Shown here one piece after another: positions 1 through 7,567 of a DNA stretch of 33,400 bases; within the stretch, counting starts at the first letter, position 1, and each line of letters starts with the position of its first letter. The DNA is taken from NCBI GenBank assembly GCA_012965445.1, contig DTSJ01000179.1, positions 1 through 33,400 of the forward strand, in the 5' to 3' direction. A program made the translations under genes and the position numbers. Source of the stretch: Candidatus Hydrogenedentota bacterium. Its GTDB lineage: Bacteria > Hydrogenedentota > Hydrogenedentia > Hydrogenedentiales > GCA-2746185. A model generated the notes under the pieces. The model made no database searches, had not been told where the DNA came from, and saw only the letters and a program-made list of their open reading frames with translations.

Positions 1-313
1 GGGAACACACGAATAAAAACGCCCCACCTGGATCGCATGGCGGCCGAGGGGGCAAAACTGACGAGCTTTTTTCAAGAACGACGTGGCGGCAGTCCGCACA
101 CAGCGTTGGAAACTGGTCCATTCGACCATGTACCGAAACTGGTATGCAAAAGTCGGAATGCTCCCATACTATAAGCCAGGATTGCTCTTCGACATGGAAA
201 ATCATCCCGAAGAGCTGTACAGTATGAGTAGAGAACACCCGGATGTCGTTGAAATATTGAGTGGACTGATCAAACAAGGCCAGAAGACGCTGGAACCATT
301 GGCCGCGAAATAG
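1..313 (+). pseudogene. Sulfatase remnant: N-terminal and C-terminal parts joined out of frame
   Basis: From base 1, frame 1 reads GNTRIKTPHLDRMAAEGAKL followed by TSFF, the conserved stretch just before the CxPSR catalytic loop of type I sulfatases. From about base 65, frame 2 reads FFKNDVAAVRTQRWKLV and ends at the TAG at 311-313 with LLFDMENHPEELYSM, the typical sulfatase C-terminal end (AVRxxxWKL, then LFDMxxDPxE). The roughly 350 residues normally between them, including the formylglycine Cys and the metal ligands, are absent, and the frames differ by one. The switch lies in a T-rich run around 65-73, where both frames read Phe-Phe. The simplest reading is an internal deletion that inactivated the gene. 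A misassembly at a contig edge is the alternative. The 5' end lies outside the window. GMC oxidoreductase follows 16 bp downstream, so this may have headed that operon. Confidence 0.62.
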
Positions 314-329
314 ATACAAGGAGTACGTT

Positions 330-2009
330 ATGGCAGGAGAAGAATACGACGTGATCATCGTCGGTTCCGGAGCGAACGGCGGCTGGGCCGCAAAGCAGCT
401 CTGCGAATCCGGACTCAACGTGCTGATGCTCGAAATGGGCAAACAGCTCGACCCGGATAAAGACTACGGAGAACACAAGCAGCCCTACGAGCTCAAGTTC
501 CGGGGTCGAGGCATTCCCGATGAACTCCGTGAGCGGCATGAAATCGGGAGCAAGAACTACGCCTTCGGCGAGACGAATCACCACTTCTATCTCGACGAAG
601 TAGACAATCCCTACACGACACCGGAGAAGAAGCCGTTCTGGTGGGTGCGCGCGGGCGTTGTGGGTGGCCGAACGCTGCTTTGGGGGCGCCAGACATATCG
701 ACTCAGCGATCTGGACTTCAAGGCTGCGAGCCACGACGGATACGGCGATGACTGGCCTATCAGCTACGCGGACCTTGCACCGTACTACGAGCGCGTAGAG
801 CGGCATATCGGCGTTAGCGGTCAGAAGGAAGGCTATGAGCAGCTCCCGGACAGCCGCTTCCTGCCGCCGATGAAGATGACCTGCGCCGAGGAGAAGATGG
901 CGACTGAAGTGAAGAAGATGGGACGCGGCATGACCATCGGACGTGTGGCAATCCTTACCCGCCAGCATAAGAACCGCGCTGCCTGTCACTACTGCGGCCC
1001 ATGTCACAAAGGATGCCAGACGAATTCCTACTTTAACTCGCCGGGCTCAACATTGCCTTACGCGCAGGCAACAGGAAACTTTACACTCGTTACCAACGCA
1101 ATCGTTCGAAACGTACAGATGGGCGACGACAAGAAAGCCAAAGGCGTTCTGTACTTCGACAAACTAACGAATACGCCCCACGAAGCCAAAGGAAAGATCG
1201 TCATTCTCGCGGCCTCCACGCTTGAGTCGACGCGCATCCTTATGAACTCCGCCGACCAGCGCTACTCGAACGGTCTCGCCAATGAAAGCGGCGCACTCGG
1301 ACATTACCTTATGGATCACATGTACGCGGTGGGCGCTCGCGGAACCATGCCGGACATGGGCCGCAAGCCCGAGATCGGAATTCGCCCGAACGCCTGCTAC
1401 ATTCCGCGCTTCCGCAACTTCAAAGGCGATAAGCAGCAGAACTTCATACGCGGATACGGCTATCAGGGCGGCGAAAACCTCACCACCTTTGAGCATGCCT
1501 ACGCCACCAAAGGCTTCGGCAAAGACTTCAAAGAAGAAGTGCGCGACGGACATCGATCCACGTTAGGTCTATCTGGATTCGGCGAAATGCTCGCCGACTG
1601 GGACAACCGCTGTGAGCTTGACCCGGAAGTCAAAGACGCCTGGGGAATTCCTGTACTGCGCATCCACTGCGAACTGGGCGACAACGAATACGCCATGGTC
1701 GACGATATCGTGGAACAGGGCAAACAGATGCTCGAAGCTGCCGGCGCCGTGGACATACGGACAGACAGCGAACCTGCCGCACCTGGATTCGGCATTCACG
1801 AAGTCGGAACTGCGCGCATGGGCAAAGACCCGAAGACCTCCGTGCTGAACAAGTGGAATCAGTGCCACGACGTCAAAAACCTCTTCGTGATGGATGGCAG
1901 CGCTTTCGTGTCCATCGCGTGCCAGAATCCGACCCTGACGATGCTCGCGCTCACCGCCCGCGCATGCGACTACCTTGTTGATGAAGCCAAAAAAGGCAAC
2001 CTCACCTGA
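330..2009 (+). CDS. GMC family oxidoreductase, FAD-dependent sugar/alcohol dehydrogenase catalytic subunit
   Basis: This 559-residue flavoprotein should oxidise a sugar or alcohol hydroxyl with FAD and pass electrons to a carrier. The Rossmann motif GSGANGG is at residues 12-18. The C-terminal GMC domain carries the catalytic pair: His490 in GIHEVGTARMG and Asn533 in QNPTLTML. A Cys cluster, CHYCGPCHKGC (219-229), contains the C-X5-C-X3-C spacing known to bind a 3Fe-4S cluster in bacterial FAD-glucose dehydrogenases, with an extra Cys222. There is no signal peptide; in this family the catalytic subunit is exported by hitch-hiking on the Tat-bearing small subunit, which is the next gene, 30 bp downstream. 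The start has AAGGAG upstream at about 318-323. The substrate cannot be told from sequence. The cytochrome c subunit often found with this pair is not here. Confidence 0.93.
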   Translation: MAGEEYDVIIVGSGANGGWAAKQLCESGLNVLMLEMGKQLDPDKDYGEHKQPYELKFRGRGIPDELRERHEIGSKNYAFGETNHHFYLDEVDNPYTTPEKKPFWWVRAGVVGGRTLLWGRQTYRLSDLDFKAASHDGYGDDWPISYADLAPYYERVERHIGVSGQKEGYEQLPDSRFLPPMKMTCAEEKMATEVKKMGRGMTIGRVAILTRQHKNRAACHYCGPCHKGCQTNSYFNSPGSTLPYAQATGNFTLVTNAIVRNVQMGDDKKAKGVLYFDKLTNTPHEAKGKIVILAASTLESTRILMNSADQRYSNGLANESGALGHYLMDHMYAVGARGTMPDMGRKPEIGIRPNACYIPRFRNFKGDKQQNFIRGYGYQGGENLTTFEHAYATKGFGKDFKEEVRDGHRSTLGLSGFGEMLADWDNRCELDPEVKDAWGIPVLRIHCELGDNEYAMVDDIVEQGKQMLEAAGAVDIRTDSEPAAPGFGIHEVGTARMGKDPKTSVLNKWNQCHDVKNLFVMDGSAFVSIACQNPTLTMLALTARACDYLVDEAKKGNLT

Positions 2010-2039
2010 TCCGGTGATGAACGATCTAGGAGCGATACG

Positions 2040-2633
2040 ATGACCACTGAAATCACCCGACGCAGTATGCTTGGAATGACAGCGACGACCGCCGCAACCG
2101 CCCTGAGCGCCCTGAGCGCGTCAAACTGGATCTTCGCGTTTGACGAAGACGGTAGCGTCGTCAAGGCCGCAACGAAAAACGGGCAATGGTCTCCCGACTT
2201 TTTTTCGAACAAAGAAATCACGCAACTCGAAACTCTCTGCGAGACGATCATCCCCAAGACCGATACGGCTGGTGCCAGCGAAGCCCGCGTACACGAATAT
2301 ATCGACCTGTTGTACTCCGTAGATTCCGAAGAAAATCAGGATCGTGTTAAAAACGGCCTCAAATGGCTAGACAAACGCTACAAAAAAATACAGAAATCGA
2401 ACATTGCCAAAGCGTCCCCTGAACAACTCATCGGGCTGCTCGAACCTCTCAGCGATACAAAGAACTCCCATCCCTCGGAACTCGAAATCGGCGTGGATCT
2501 GTTCCGTGATCTTAAAGCCAAAACCATCACGGGCTACTACACTTCCAAAGAAGGTCGCGTCGAGGAATTAGGCCTTCCCGAACATACCATGATGACCACA
2601 TACGACGGATGCGCGCATAACGGAGAACACTAA
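2040..2633 (+). CDS. Gluconate 2-dehydrogenase subunit 3 family protein (Tat-exported small subunit)
   Basis: A 197-residue protein opening with a twin-arginine signal: TRRSMLGM (Arg7-Arg8), then an Ala/Thr/Ser-rich hydrophobic stretch to about residue 35. The mature part has the helical pattern of gluconate 2-dehydrogenase subunit 3 / FAD-dehydrogenase gamma subunits (FFSNKEITQLETLCETIIPKTDT followed by HEYIDLLYS). In characterised relatives this subunit supplies the Tat signal for the cytosolically folded flavoprotein and is needed for its maturation. It follows the GMC gene by 30 bp with AGGAG about 8 bases before the ATG, so the two are surely co-transcribed and co-translated. It ends 3 bp from the convergent beta-helix gene. 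Confidence 0.9.
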   Translation: MTTEITRRSMLGMTATTAATALSALSASNWIFAFDEDGSVVKAATKNGQWSPDFFSNKEITQLETLCETIIPKTDTAGASEARVHEYIDLLYSVDSEENQDRVKNGLKWLDKRYKKIQKSNIAKASPEQLIGLLEPLSDTKNSHPSELEIGVDLFRDLKAKTITGYYTSKEGRVEELGLPEHTMMTTYDGCAHNGEH

Positions 2634-2636
2634 TTC

Positions 2637-3734
2637 CTATAAGAAATGCATGCCGCCCGTGTGGACCCCGCCGAACTCCGTAAGCAACTTTTCGGGATAA
2701 GTCCTGGGTTTCCCGCTTTCCTGGAATTGATTGCGGCGTCCCATCTTATCCCAATAGAGGTCACCAGAAGGGACCTCGGAGTAGGATTTCTTGTATGCGT
2801 CAGAAGGGTCGTTGCCGTTATTCGCGTATTCATTGTGGTGGACGTAAGTATGCTCGGCCGGATGGGGCTTCGCATTTTCGTTGACCGTGTACTGTTCGGT
2901 CATGATGCCATACGTGGTATTTCCCGCAACGTGGCATCGGGAAACATCTGTGTGTATCGCTCCCACGATTCGAATTCCAACTCCTGCAAGAAATAGCGGC
3001 GACTCGGTCAAGGCGTTCTCCACTTCCGTCGTCCCACTGTCCAGAACGCGCGAACTGGAAATCGTCGTGTGCTCGGCGTAGCCCTCCTCATTCTTCGTGT
3101 TCACGAGCAAAATTCCCATGCCGTTGTCGTGGACGCTGAGCGCATCGAGCGCGATTTTTATCCCGTCTCGAACTTCTACGCCGAGAGCACTGTTATACGC
3201 TTCGCAGCGGCTCACGACGACACCCTGGCATTTCCGCAGGGAAATCCCGATATAGCCGGGACTCCTCACGACGCATCCGACAATGTTGAGGTCCGTAGAA
3301 TTTTCGAATCGAATCGCGTCGCTCGCGGGCATGGTGATATCTATATTCCTGAGCGTGATTCCGGATCGACCGTCTACGATAATTCCTTTTCCGTGAAATC
3401 TGCGTACATGGAATCCCTCGACAGTGACGTTGTCCGCATCGATGGTTATCGGATCTTCGAGCTGTTGAACCAGGGTCTTGTCGAATCCGTTGAGGCGCGC
3501 ATGGGCGCCTTCAAACTCCATACCGATGACTCGCAGGTCCGGGGTAGTGATCTTGATGGCCTCCGAGTACTCCCCGGGCAGCACCTGGATAAGGTCGCCG
3601 GGTTCGGCTTTATCAATCGTCTTCTGGATTGACATCCCTTTGCTGACCGTATACGTCGTGGCGGTGGCGAGCATCGGTAGGCTAATGACGGCGAACGTCA
3701 GTAAAAATGTAAATTTCTTGGTATATCTACGCAT
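2637..3734 (-). CDS. Secreted right-handed parallel beta-helix (NosD/PbH1-type) repeat protein
   Basis: A 365-residue exported protein. A Sec signal peptide (MRRYTKKFTFLLTFAVISL, ending near ATA) leads into TYTVSKGMSIQKTIDKAEPG and the DLIQVLPGEY motif that starts many NosD/pectate-lyase-like beta-helices. PbH1-type rungs follow (VTVEGFHVRRFHGKGIIV, SGITLRNIDI, DLNIVGCVVRSPGYIGISL, TYGIMTEQY). I chose the ATG at 3732-3734 because it has GAGGTG about 8 bases upstream and begins the signal peptide directly. The open frame extends to 3797, but that would put 21 unlikely residues ahead of the signal. Such folds bind or cleave polysaccharides, or are structural; no catalytic residues can be assigned. 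It is convergent with the GMC operon. A palindrome at 4088-4105 lies far upstream. Confidence 0.87.
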   Translation of the reverse strand: MRRYTKKFTFLLTFAVISLPMLATATTYTVSKGMSIQKTIDKAEPGDLIQVLPGEYSEAIKITTPDLRVIGMEFEGAHARLNGFDKTLVQQLEDPITIDADNVTVEGFHVRRFHGKGIIVDGRSGITLRNIDITMPASDAIRFENSTDLNIVGCVVRSPGYIGISLRKCQGVVVSRCEAYNSALGVEVRDGIKIALDALSVHDNGMGILLVNTKNEEGYAEHTTISSSRVLDSGTTEVENALTESPLFLAGVGIRIVGAIHTDVSRCHVAGNTTYGIMTEQYTVNENAKPHPAEHTYVHHNEYANNGNDPSDAYKKSYSEVPSGDLYWDKMGRRNQFQESGKPRTYPEKLLTEFGGVHTGGMHFL

Positions 3735-4222
3735 GATCCGCTTCACCTCTATGTTAAATAACGATTCAATCCCATTGTAATACACAAATTCGTCCAATTC
3801 TAGCCCATTTATCGGTTAAATGAAGGAGAAATCTCCCCCGACAATGGCCTGTGAGTTGTACCTCTATATTTTCTAGGCACGGCGTTGCACGATTCGGAGG
3901 GAATCCGAGGTTTCCGAGAGACACCGATTCCTCCCAGTATATCTGGAGCGGTAGATTCTGAGCCACATCAGTCACGGAAATCGAGAAGTTTGAGAGCCAC
4001 ATATTCAGTCCGATATCCAAGTTCTGACAGGCAATCCGGGATTGTAGGAAACGGGAGGATACGCGTCGTAAAGTATTTAATTGAAACAGTTTACAAAAGT
4101 AAACTATTGACAATAATAGCCCCGGATGCCGATCCCGCGTACCGCGATCTCAGAGCATTTGCCGCCCGCGATCGGCCGGAAAATCCCCGGGCGAATCATA
4201 GGTCCGGCCCACGAGCAACTCT
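3735..4222. other. 488-bp intergenic region with no convincing gene
   Basis: The stretch separates the beta-helix gene from the rhomboid gene, both on the minus strand. Open frames exist on both strands (for example 3766-4113 minus), but they are rich in Cys, Arg and Trp, lack Shine-Dalgarno sites and show no recognisable domain. The 4060-4120 segment is clearly more AT-rich than its surroundings and holds a palindrome, listed separately. It could be a promoter region for the beta-helix gene with a long leader, or decayed sequence. Confidence 0.5.
4088..4105. promoter_or_regulatory. Operator-like perfect inverted repeat AGTTTAC-AAAA-GTAAACT
   Basis: Two perfect 7-base arms flank a 4-base A spacer inside an AT-rich island. 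The size and spacing fit a dimeric repressor or activator site. On the plus strand, TTTACA (4090-4095) and AATAAT (4112-4117) are spaced 16 bases apart like -35 and -10 boxes, but no plus-strand gene follows. On the minus strand the site would lie about 350 bases before the beta-helix gene. No regulator gene is adjacent. It could also be a chance AT-rich palindrome. Confidence 0.3.
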
Positions 4223-5197
4223 TTATGGGTTGAATGACAAGGAAACGAACATGAATACTATGGTCACTGACCAGAGGAGAATGCTGAAAAGGGCTATTAT
4301 GGCCCAGGCTTTGTCAATGCCCGGCATCCTGACATTCCCGCCTGCGGGCAAGATGGCGATGAGCATGCCGCCCAGCATGCCCCCGATGTGCGCTGCGTTG
4401 CTGATCCCACCCACCATGAATCCGAATCCAAGCATGAACACGGCCCAAAAAGAGAGCTGGTTGCGGATGGAGGGAATGCCCATTCTGTGAAAGAGAATGA
4501 TTCCGAATCCAAGGAGTCCGAATACCCATCCCGATGCTCCGATGACAAGTGTGTTAATTTTGTTTATTTCGAAGTACCAAAGGTAACAGGCCAGCGCCGC
4601 ACCGAGTTGCGACACCGTGATCAAAACGAGCATGCGTGCACGGCCAATCTGGGATTCGATTATTGGACCTATCTGATAGAGGGCATAGCCGTTGAAGCCA
4701 ATGTGGATCAGTCCGCCGTGTAAAAGTCCGAACGCGGTCCAGCGAAACCACTGGAACGGGCCTTGAAAAATGTGGGTAGTGAATGCCCCCAGGACTTGTA
4801 GTCCGTAATTGTCCGGCATCATAATATTCTCCATCGAAAACCCGCCGAAGGATATCTCGATGGCAAAAAACAGCAGCATCAGCCCAAGGAAGCCTTGAAT
4901 GATCACCGGTGACTCACCAGAAGCTGCACTTGTCAACAGGCGGCTGATTTTATAGATAAGCATGTTCGGAAGTCGTCGGTTACACGAGCTGCATTCGCGG
5001 GCTTCCTTGTCGTTTATGGCGTGACAGTGAGAACAGATCTTGTGCGGGTACGACAGCCATTGAAGCCCCTTGGGACGTATCCCCGTGCGCGCGATGTCCT
5101 GAACCTTCCGCTCTTTTTGATACAGCTTCCATTTGAGGCGCGTGGTGTTCACGCCCAGCTTCTCAAGTATGCGTATATATAGGGGATCTTCGGACAT
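4223..5197 (-). CDS. Rhomboid family intramembrane serine protease with N-terminal zinc ribbon
   Basis: A 324-residue membrane protease expected to cleave transmembrane substrates within the inner membrane. The rhomboid signature is complete: HGGLIHIGFNGYAL (160-173, with the conserved His and Asn169), catalytic Ser222 in GASGWVFG, and catalytic His270 in NAAHIGGMLGG. About six or seven hydrophobic segments run from residue 98 to 320. Ahead of the membrane domain, CSHC (55-58) and CSSC (69-72) form a small CxxC-x10-CxxC zinc ribbon, a cytosolic extension seen in some bacterial rhomboids. No strong Shine-Dalgarno site precedes the ATG at 5195-5197. An AT-rich hairpin (5218-5247) lies between this gene and the upstream hydratase gene. 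Confidence 0.92.
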   Translation of the reverse strand: MSEDPLYIRILEKLGVNTTRLKWKLYQKERKVQDIARTGIRPKGLQWLSYPHKICSHCHAINDKEARECSSCNRRLPNMLIYKISRLLTSAASGESPVIIQGFLGLMLLFFAIEISFGGFSMENIMMPDNYGLQVLGAFTTHIFQGPFQWFRWTAFGLLHGGLIHIGFNGYALYQIGPIIESQIGRARMLVLITVSQLGAALACYLWYFEINKINTLVIGASGWVFGLLGFGIILFHRMGIPSIRNQLSFWAVFMLGFGFMVGGISNAAHIGGMLGGMLIAILPAGGNVRMPGIDKAWAIIALFSILLWSVTIVFMFVSLSFNP

Positions 5198-5217
5198 GTG
5201 TTTACCGCTTAACCGCC

Positions 5218-5247
5218 TTTACCTTTTTCTTGATAGAAAAAGGTAAA
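5218..5247. repeat. 13-bp perfect-stem hairpin between the hydratase and rhomboid genes
   Basis: The arms TTTACCTTTTTCT (5218-5230) and AGAAAAAGGTAAA (5235-5247) are perfect complements around the loop TGAT. On the minus strand the stem follows the hydratase stop by about 36 bases and precedes the rhomboid start by about 20. It could attenuate transcription into the rhomboid gene, but it has no GC-rich core and no clean U-tract after it, so it is not a textbook intrinsic terminator. The trailing CCAAAAAG and the overall shape resemble dispersed AT-rich hairpins I recall between genes in Bacteroidetes and relatives. No second copy is obvious in the window. Confidence 0.5.
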
Positions 5248-5282
5248 ACCAAAAAGAACCGTGAAATACTCCGTATTTCCGA

Positions 5283-5741
5283 TCATGTGTAGGTACGAAA
5301 AATAGCCTCGACCGCAGCGGCAGGTTTTTCGGAGTCTTCGACTTCGATGGTCGCCGCAACGACGTACTGAAATCCGCCTTTGATTTCTTTGACCTCCTGC
5401 AGCGTGGCAGTCGCGCGTACTTTTTTGCCAACGGGTACAGGAGCCGGAAAACGCAGCTTGTTCAGGCCGTAGTTCACGCCCATTTTCGCACCCGTCAGTT
5501 TCCAGATCTGCGCCATAAGCATCGGCATCAGCGAAAGCGTGTAATAGCCGTGCGCGATGGTGCAGCCGTATGGGGATTCCTTCTTTGCGCGTTCTACATC
5601 CAGATGGATCCACTGGAAATCGCCTGTAGCTTCGGCAAATTTCTGAATGTCTTCCTGGGTAACTTCGTGCCATTCGGAGGAGCCGAGTTCTTCGCCTACC
5701 ATATTTGGAACATCATTTATATCTACTTCACGGGTAGCCAT
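5283..5741 (-). CDS. MaoC-like hot-dog dehydratase (NodN subfamily), putative (R)-specific enoyl-CoA hydratase
   Basis: A 152-residue single hot-dog domain. The hydratase motif reads ATGDFQWIHLDVERA, giving the Asp41-His46 dyad, followed by TIAHGYYTLSL, which lines the thioester pocket in MaoC/NodN proteins. Family members hydrate trans-2-enoyl-CoA or related acyl thioesters; the physiological substrate is unknown. The length is normal for the subfamily. GGAT lies about 9 bases before the ATG. The gene is in a minus-strand run with crcB and the aminotransferase (gap to crcB 78 bp), though the functions look unrelated. Confidence 0.9.
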   Translation of the reverse strand: MATREVDINDVPNMVGEELGSSEWHEVTQEDIQKFAEATGDFQWIHLDVERAKKESPYGCTIAHGYYTLSLMPMLMAQIWKLTGAKMGVNYGLNKLRFPAPVPVGKKVRATATLQEVKEIKGGFQYVVAATIEVEDSEKPAAAVEAIFRTYT

Positions 5742-5819
5742 AGTCTTATCCTTTGTTGAATGTTGGACTGATCGTCTGCCTTGTTGGTGACAGGCATTGT
5801 AGCAACATTGCGTCGGGCG

Positions 5820-6215
5820 TTAAAACACCGCTTTACCAACATACAATCCAGCGAAGATGGCGAGCACGCCGATGATCGTCTGCCCGGCAATATTCCCAAC
5901 GGCCAGTCCCCACCTTGCATCCTGAATCAGCAGGACGGATTGAAAAGCATAGGTCGAGTAAGTCGTGAACGCGCCCATGAATCCAGTCAACAAAACCATA
6001 CGCGCCCGCGCCAGCGTACAAGGGTCCCAATGTGTCGCCGCCTCAATCGCGGCAAAAACGATGCCAAACAACAGGCAGCCGACCATGTTTACCGTGAACG
6101 TCGCCCAGGGAAAGTTTTCTTCGGGAACAAAACGAATGACGAGGAGTCCGGTGCCGTATCGCGCGACAGCTCCAAGTCCGCCGGCAACTGCGATGAGCAT
6201 CAGATTCAGTAACAA
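5820..6215 (-). CDS. crcB: Fluoride ion channel CrcB/Fluc
   Basis: A 131-residue, four-helix membrane protein that exports fluoride as a dual-topology dimer. Family motifs are all present: AGGLGAVARYGTG near the N terminus, FPWATFTVNMVGCLLFGIV with the pore-lining Asn, and TGFMGAFTTYSTYAFQS with the Phe/Thr/Ser pore residues. The chosen start is TTG at 6213-6215, because AAAGGAT lies about 8 bases before it; an ATG five codons inside (6198-6200) is the alternative. It lies 28 bp after the aminotransferase stop and is probably co-transcribed with it. I saw no clear crcB-type fluoride riboswitch in that short gap. Confidence 0.95.
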   Translation of the reverse strand: MLLNLMLIAVAGGLGAVARYGTGLLVIRFVPEENFPWATFTVNMVGCLLFGIVFAAIEAATHWDPCTLARARMVLLTGFMGAFTTYSTYAFQSVLLIQDARWGLAVGNIAGQTIIGVLAIFAGLYVGKAVF

Positions 6216-6243
6216 AAGGGATTATCCTTTCCTCGCACGGCAG

Positions 6244-7434
6244 CTACAGAATTTCCGATACAGCCTTGCAGAAGGCATCGATATTTCCTGGGGTCAGGCT
6301 CGCCACGTTGATGCGTCCGCTGCCGACTATATAGATGGCGTATTCGTCTTTGAGCCGCTTCACCTGCTCAGGGTTCAATCCAGAAAAGGAAAACATGCCG
6401 TTCTGCGTCGTCAGAAATGAAAAGTCGCGGGTAACGCCGAGTTCTTTCAACTTCTCAACGAACTGCCTTCGCATATCTGCGATTCGTGCGCACATCTCCT
6501 TGACTTCCGCTTCCCAGTCAGCCCGCAGGTCCGGATCGCCGAGTATCGTCGTGACGATGGCTGCTCCATGAGACGGCGGGTTCGAGTAATTCGCACGGAT
6601 GACCTGCTTGAGGACACTCATGCTCTTCGCAGCGATATCGGCATCCTTCGCGACGAGCGTCAATGCACCAGTACGTTCGCGGTACAGACCGAAATTCTTG
6701 GAAAAGGAACTTGAGACCAGCAGCTCACAGCCTTCTTTACAAAAAGTACGAAGACCTACGGCATCCTCATCAAGCCCGTTGCCAAGCCCCTGATAAGCAA
6801 AGTCGAAAAAGACAAGGGCCTGTTTGGAGGACAACAGTTCGGCAAGTTGCTGCCATTGCTCAGCATCGGGGTCCATGCCGGTCGGGTTATGGCAGCATCC
6901 ATGGAGCAGGACAGTCTCCCGCGGTTGGACTTGTTCGAGGGCAGCGGTCATCGCGTCGAAATCGAGCGTCTTGGATTCGGCATCGTAATAGGGATAGCTT
7001 TTCATGGCAAGCCCTGCCGCCTCAAAAATGGACGGGTGATTTGGCCAGGTCGGTTTGCTCAGCCATACCGTAGCATCCGGGTTAACGCGCTTGATAAACT
7101 CGGCAGCAACTCGCAGCGCACCTGTGCCGCCGGGCGTATGTGCGGTGACTGCGCGGCCGGATGAAACTATCTCATGGTCATCGCCAAAAATGAGATGCTG
7201 AACCGCACTCGCGTATTCTTTGGAGCCGTTGATGGCCAGGTAGCTCTTCGTGGACTCTTCACTGAGGATACGTTCTTCAGCCTTCTTGACCGTGCGAAAG
7301 ATCGGAGTCGTACCGGACTCGTTTTTGTAAACGCCGATTGTCAGATTGATTTTGTCTGGGTTCGTGTCCTGATTAAAGGCTTCTGTCAGCCCCAATATAG
7401 CATCCGGAGGGGCCATTTCTAATGATTCAAACAA
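6244..7434 (-). CDS. Aspartate/aromatic amino acid aminotransferase (class I, PLP-dependent)
   Basis: A 396-residue fold-type I aminotransferase of the AspC/TyrB Ia group, transferring the amino group of Asp or an aromatic amino acid to 2-oxoglutarate. The N terminus FESLEMAPPDAILGLTEAF aligns with E. coli AspC. CHNPTG gives Asn183, DFAYQG gives Asp211 and Tyr214, SSSFSKNFGLYRERTG gives the PLP-binding Lys246 and phosphate-binding Arg254, and GSGRINVASLTP near the C terminus gives the carboxylate-binding Arg. The start is TTG at 7432-7434, with GGAGG 8 bases upstream, and matches the family N terminus. Substrate preference between Asp and aromatics cannot be fixed by eye. A TATACT box lies upstream at 7476-7481. 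Confidence 0.95.
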   Translation of the reverse strand: MFESLEMAPPDAILGLTEAFNQDTNPDKINLTIGVYKNESGTTPIFRTVKKAEERILSEESTKSYLAINGSKEYASAVQHLIFGDDHEIVSSGRAVTAHTPGGTGALRVAAEFIKRVNPDATVWLSKPTWPNHPSIFEAAGLAMKSYPYYDAESKTLDFDAMTAALEQVQPRETVLLHGCCHNPTGMDPDAEQWQQLAELLSSKQALVFFDFAYQGLGNGLDEDAVGLRTFCKEGCELLVSSSFSKNFGLYRERTGALTLVAKDADIAAKSMSVLKQVIRANYSNPPSHGAAIVTTILGDPDLRADWEAEVKEMCARIADMRRQFVEKLKELGVTRDFSFLTTQNGMFSFSGLNPEQVKRLKDEYAIYIVGSGRINVASLTPGNIDAFCKAVSEIL

Positions 7435-7475
7435 GGGAAATTCCTCCAGTTAAAATACGCTTTGGATTGACGTAG

Positions 7476-7481
7476 AGTATA
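7476..7481 (-). promoter_or_regulatory. Candidate -10 box TATACT for the aminotransferase-crcB genes
   Basis: TATACT on the minus strand lies about 42 bases before the TTG start of the aminotransferase. The best -35 is a weak TTCCAT 18 bases further upstream. The position is sensible because the 133-bp gap to the CYTH gene separates two possible transcription units. Confidence 0.3.
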
Positions 7482-7567
7482 GCAAATGTCGGGCAAACGA
7501 TGGAACGGCACACGAGTATTTGAGTTCGTCCCGCACCCTTTAAACCCATCAACCGTCAAATCTATAC

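Noticed and set aside
270..1007. Long minus-strand frame opposite the GMC oxidoreductase.
   Set aside because: It is antisense to a gene with clear catalytic motifs; its composition follows from the GC-biased third positions of that gene.
3766..4490. Open frames on both strands around 3766-4113 (minus) and 3885-4490 (plus) that could be hypothetical genes.
   Set aside because: No Shine-Dalgarno sites, Cys/Arg/Trp-rich composition without a coherent pattern, and the plus-strand frame runs into the antisense of the well-supported rhomboid gene.
5218..5247. Calling the hairpin a standard rho-independent terminator.
   Set aside because: The stem is AT-rich with no GC core and no clear U-run follows on the minus strand, so I list it as a hairpin repeat instead.
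6216..6243. Fluoride riboswitch upstream of crcB.
   Set aside because: Only 28 bases separate crcB from the aminotransferase gene, too short for the aptamer, and its conserved bases are not visible there.
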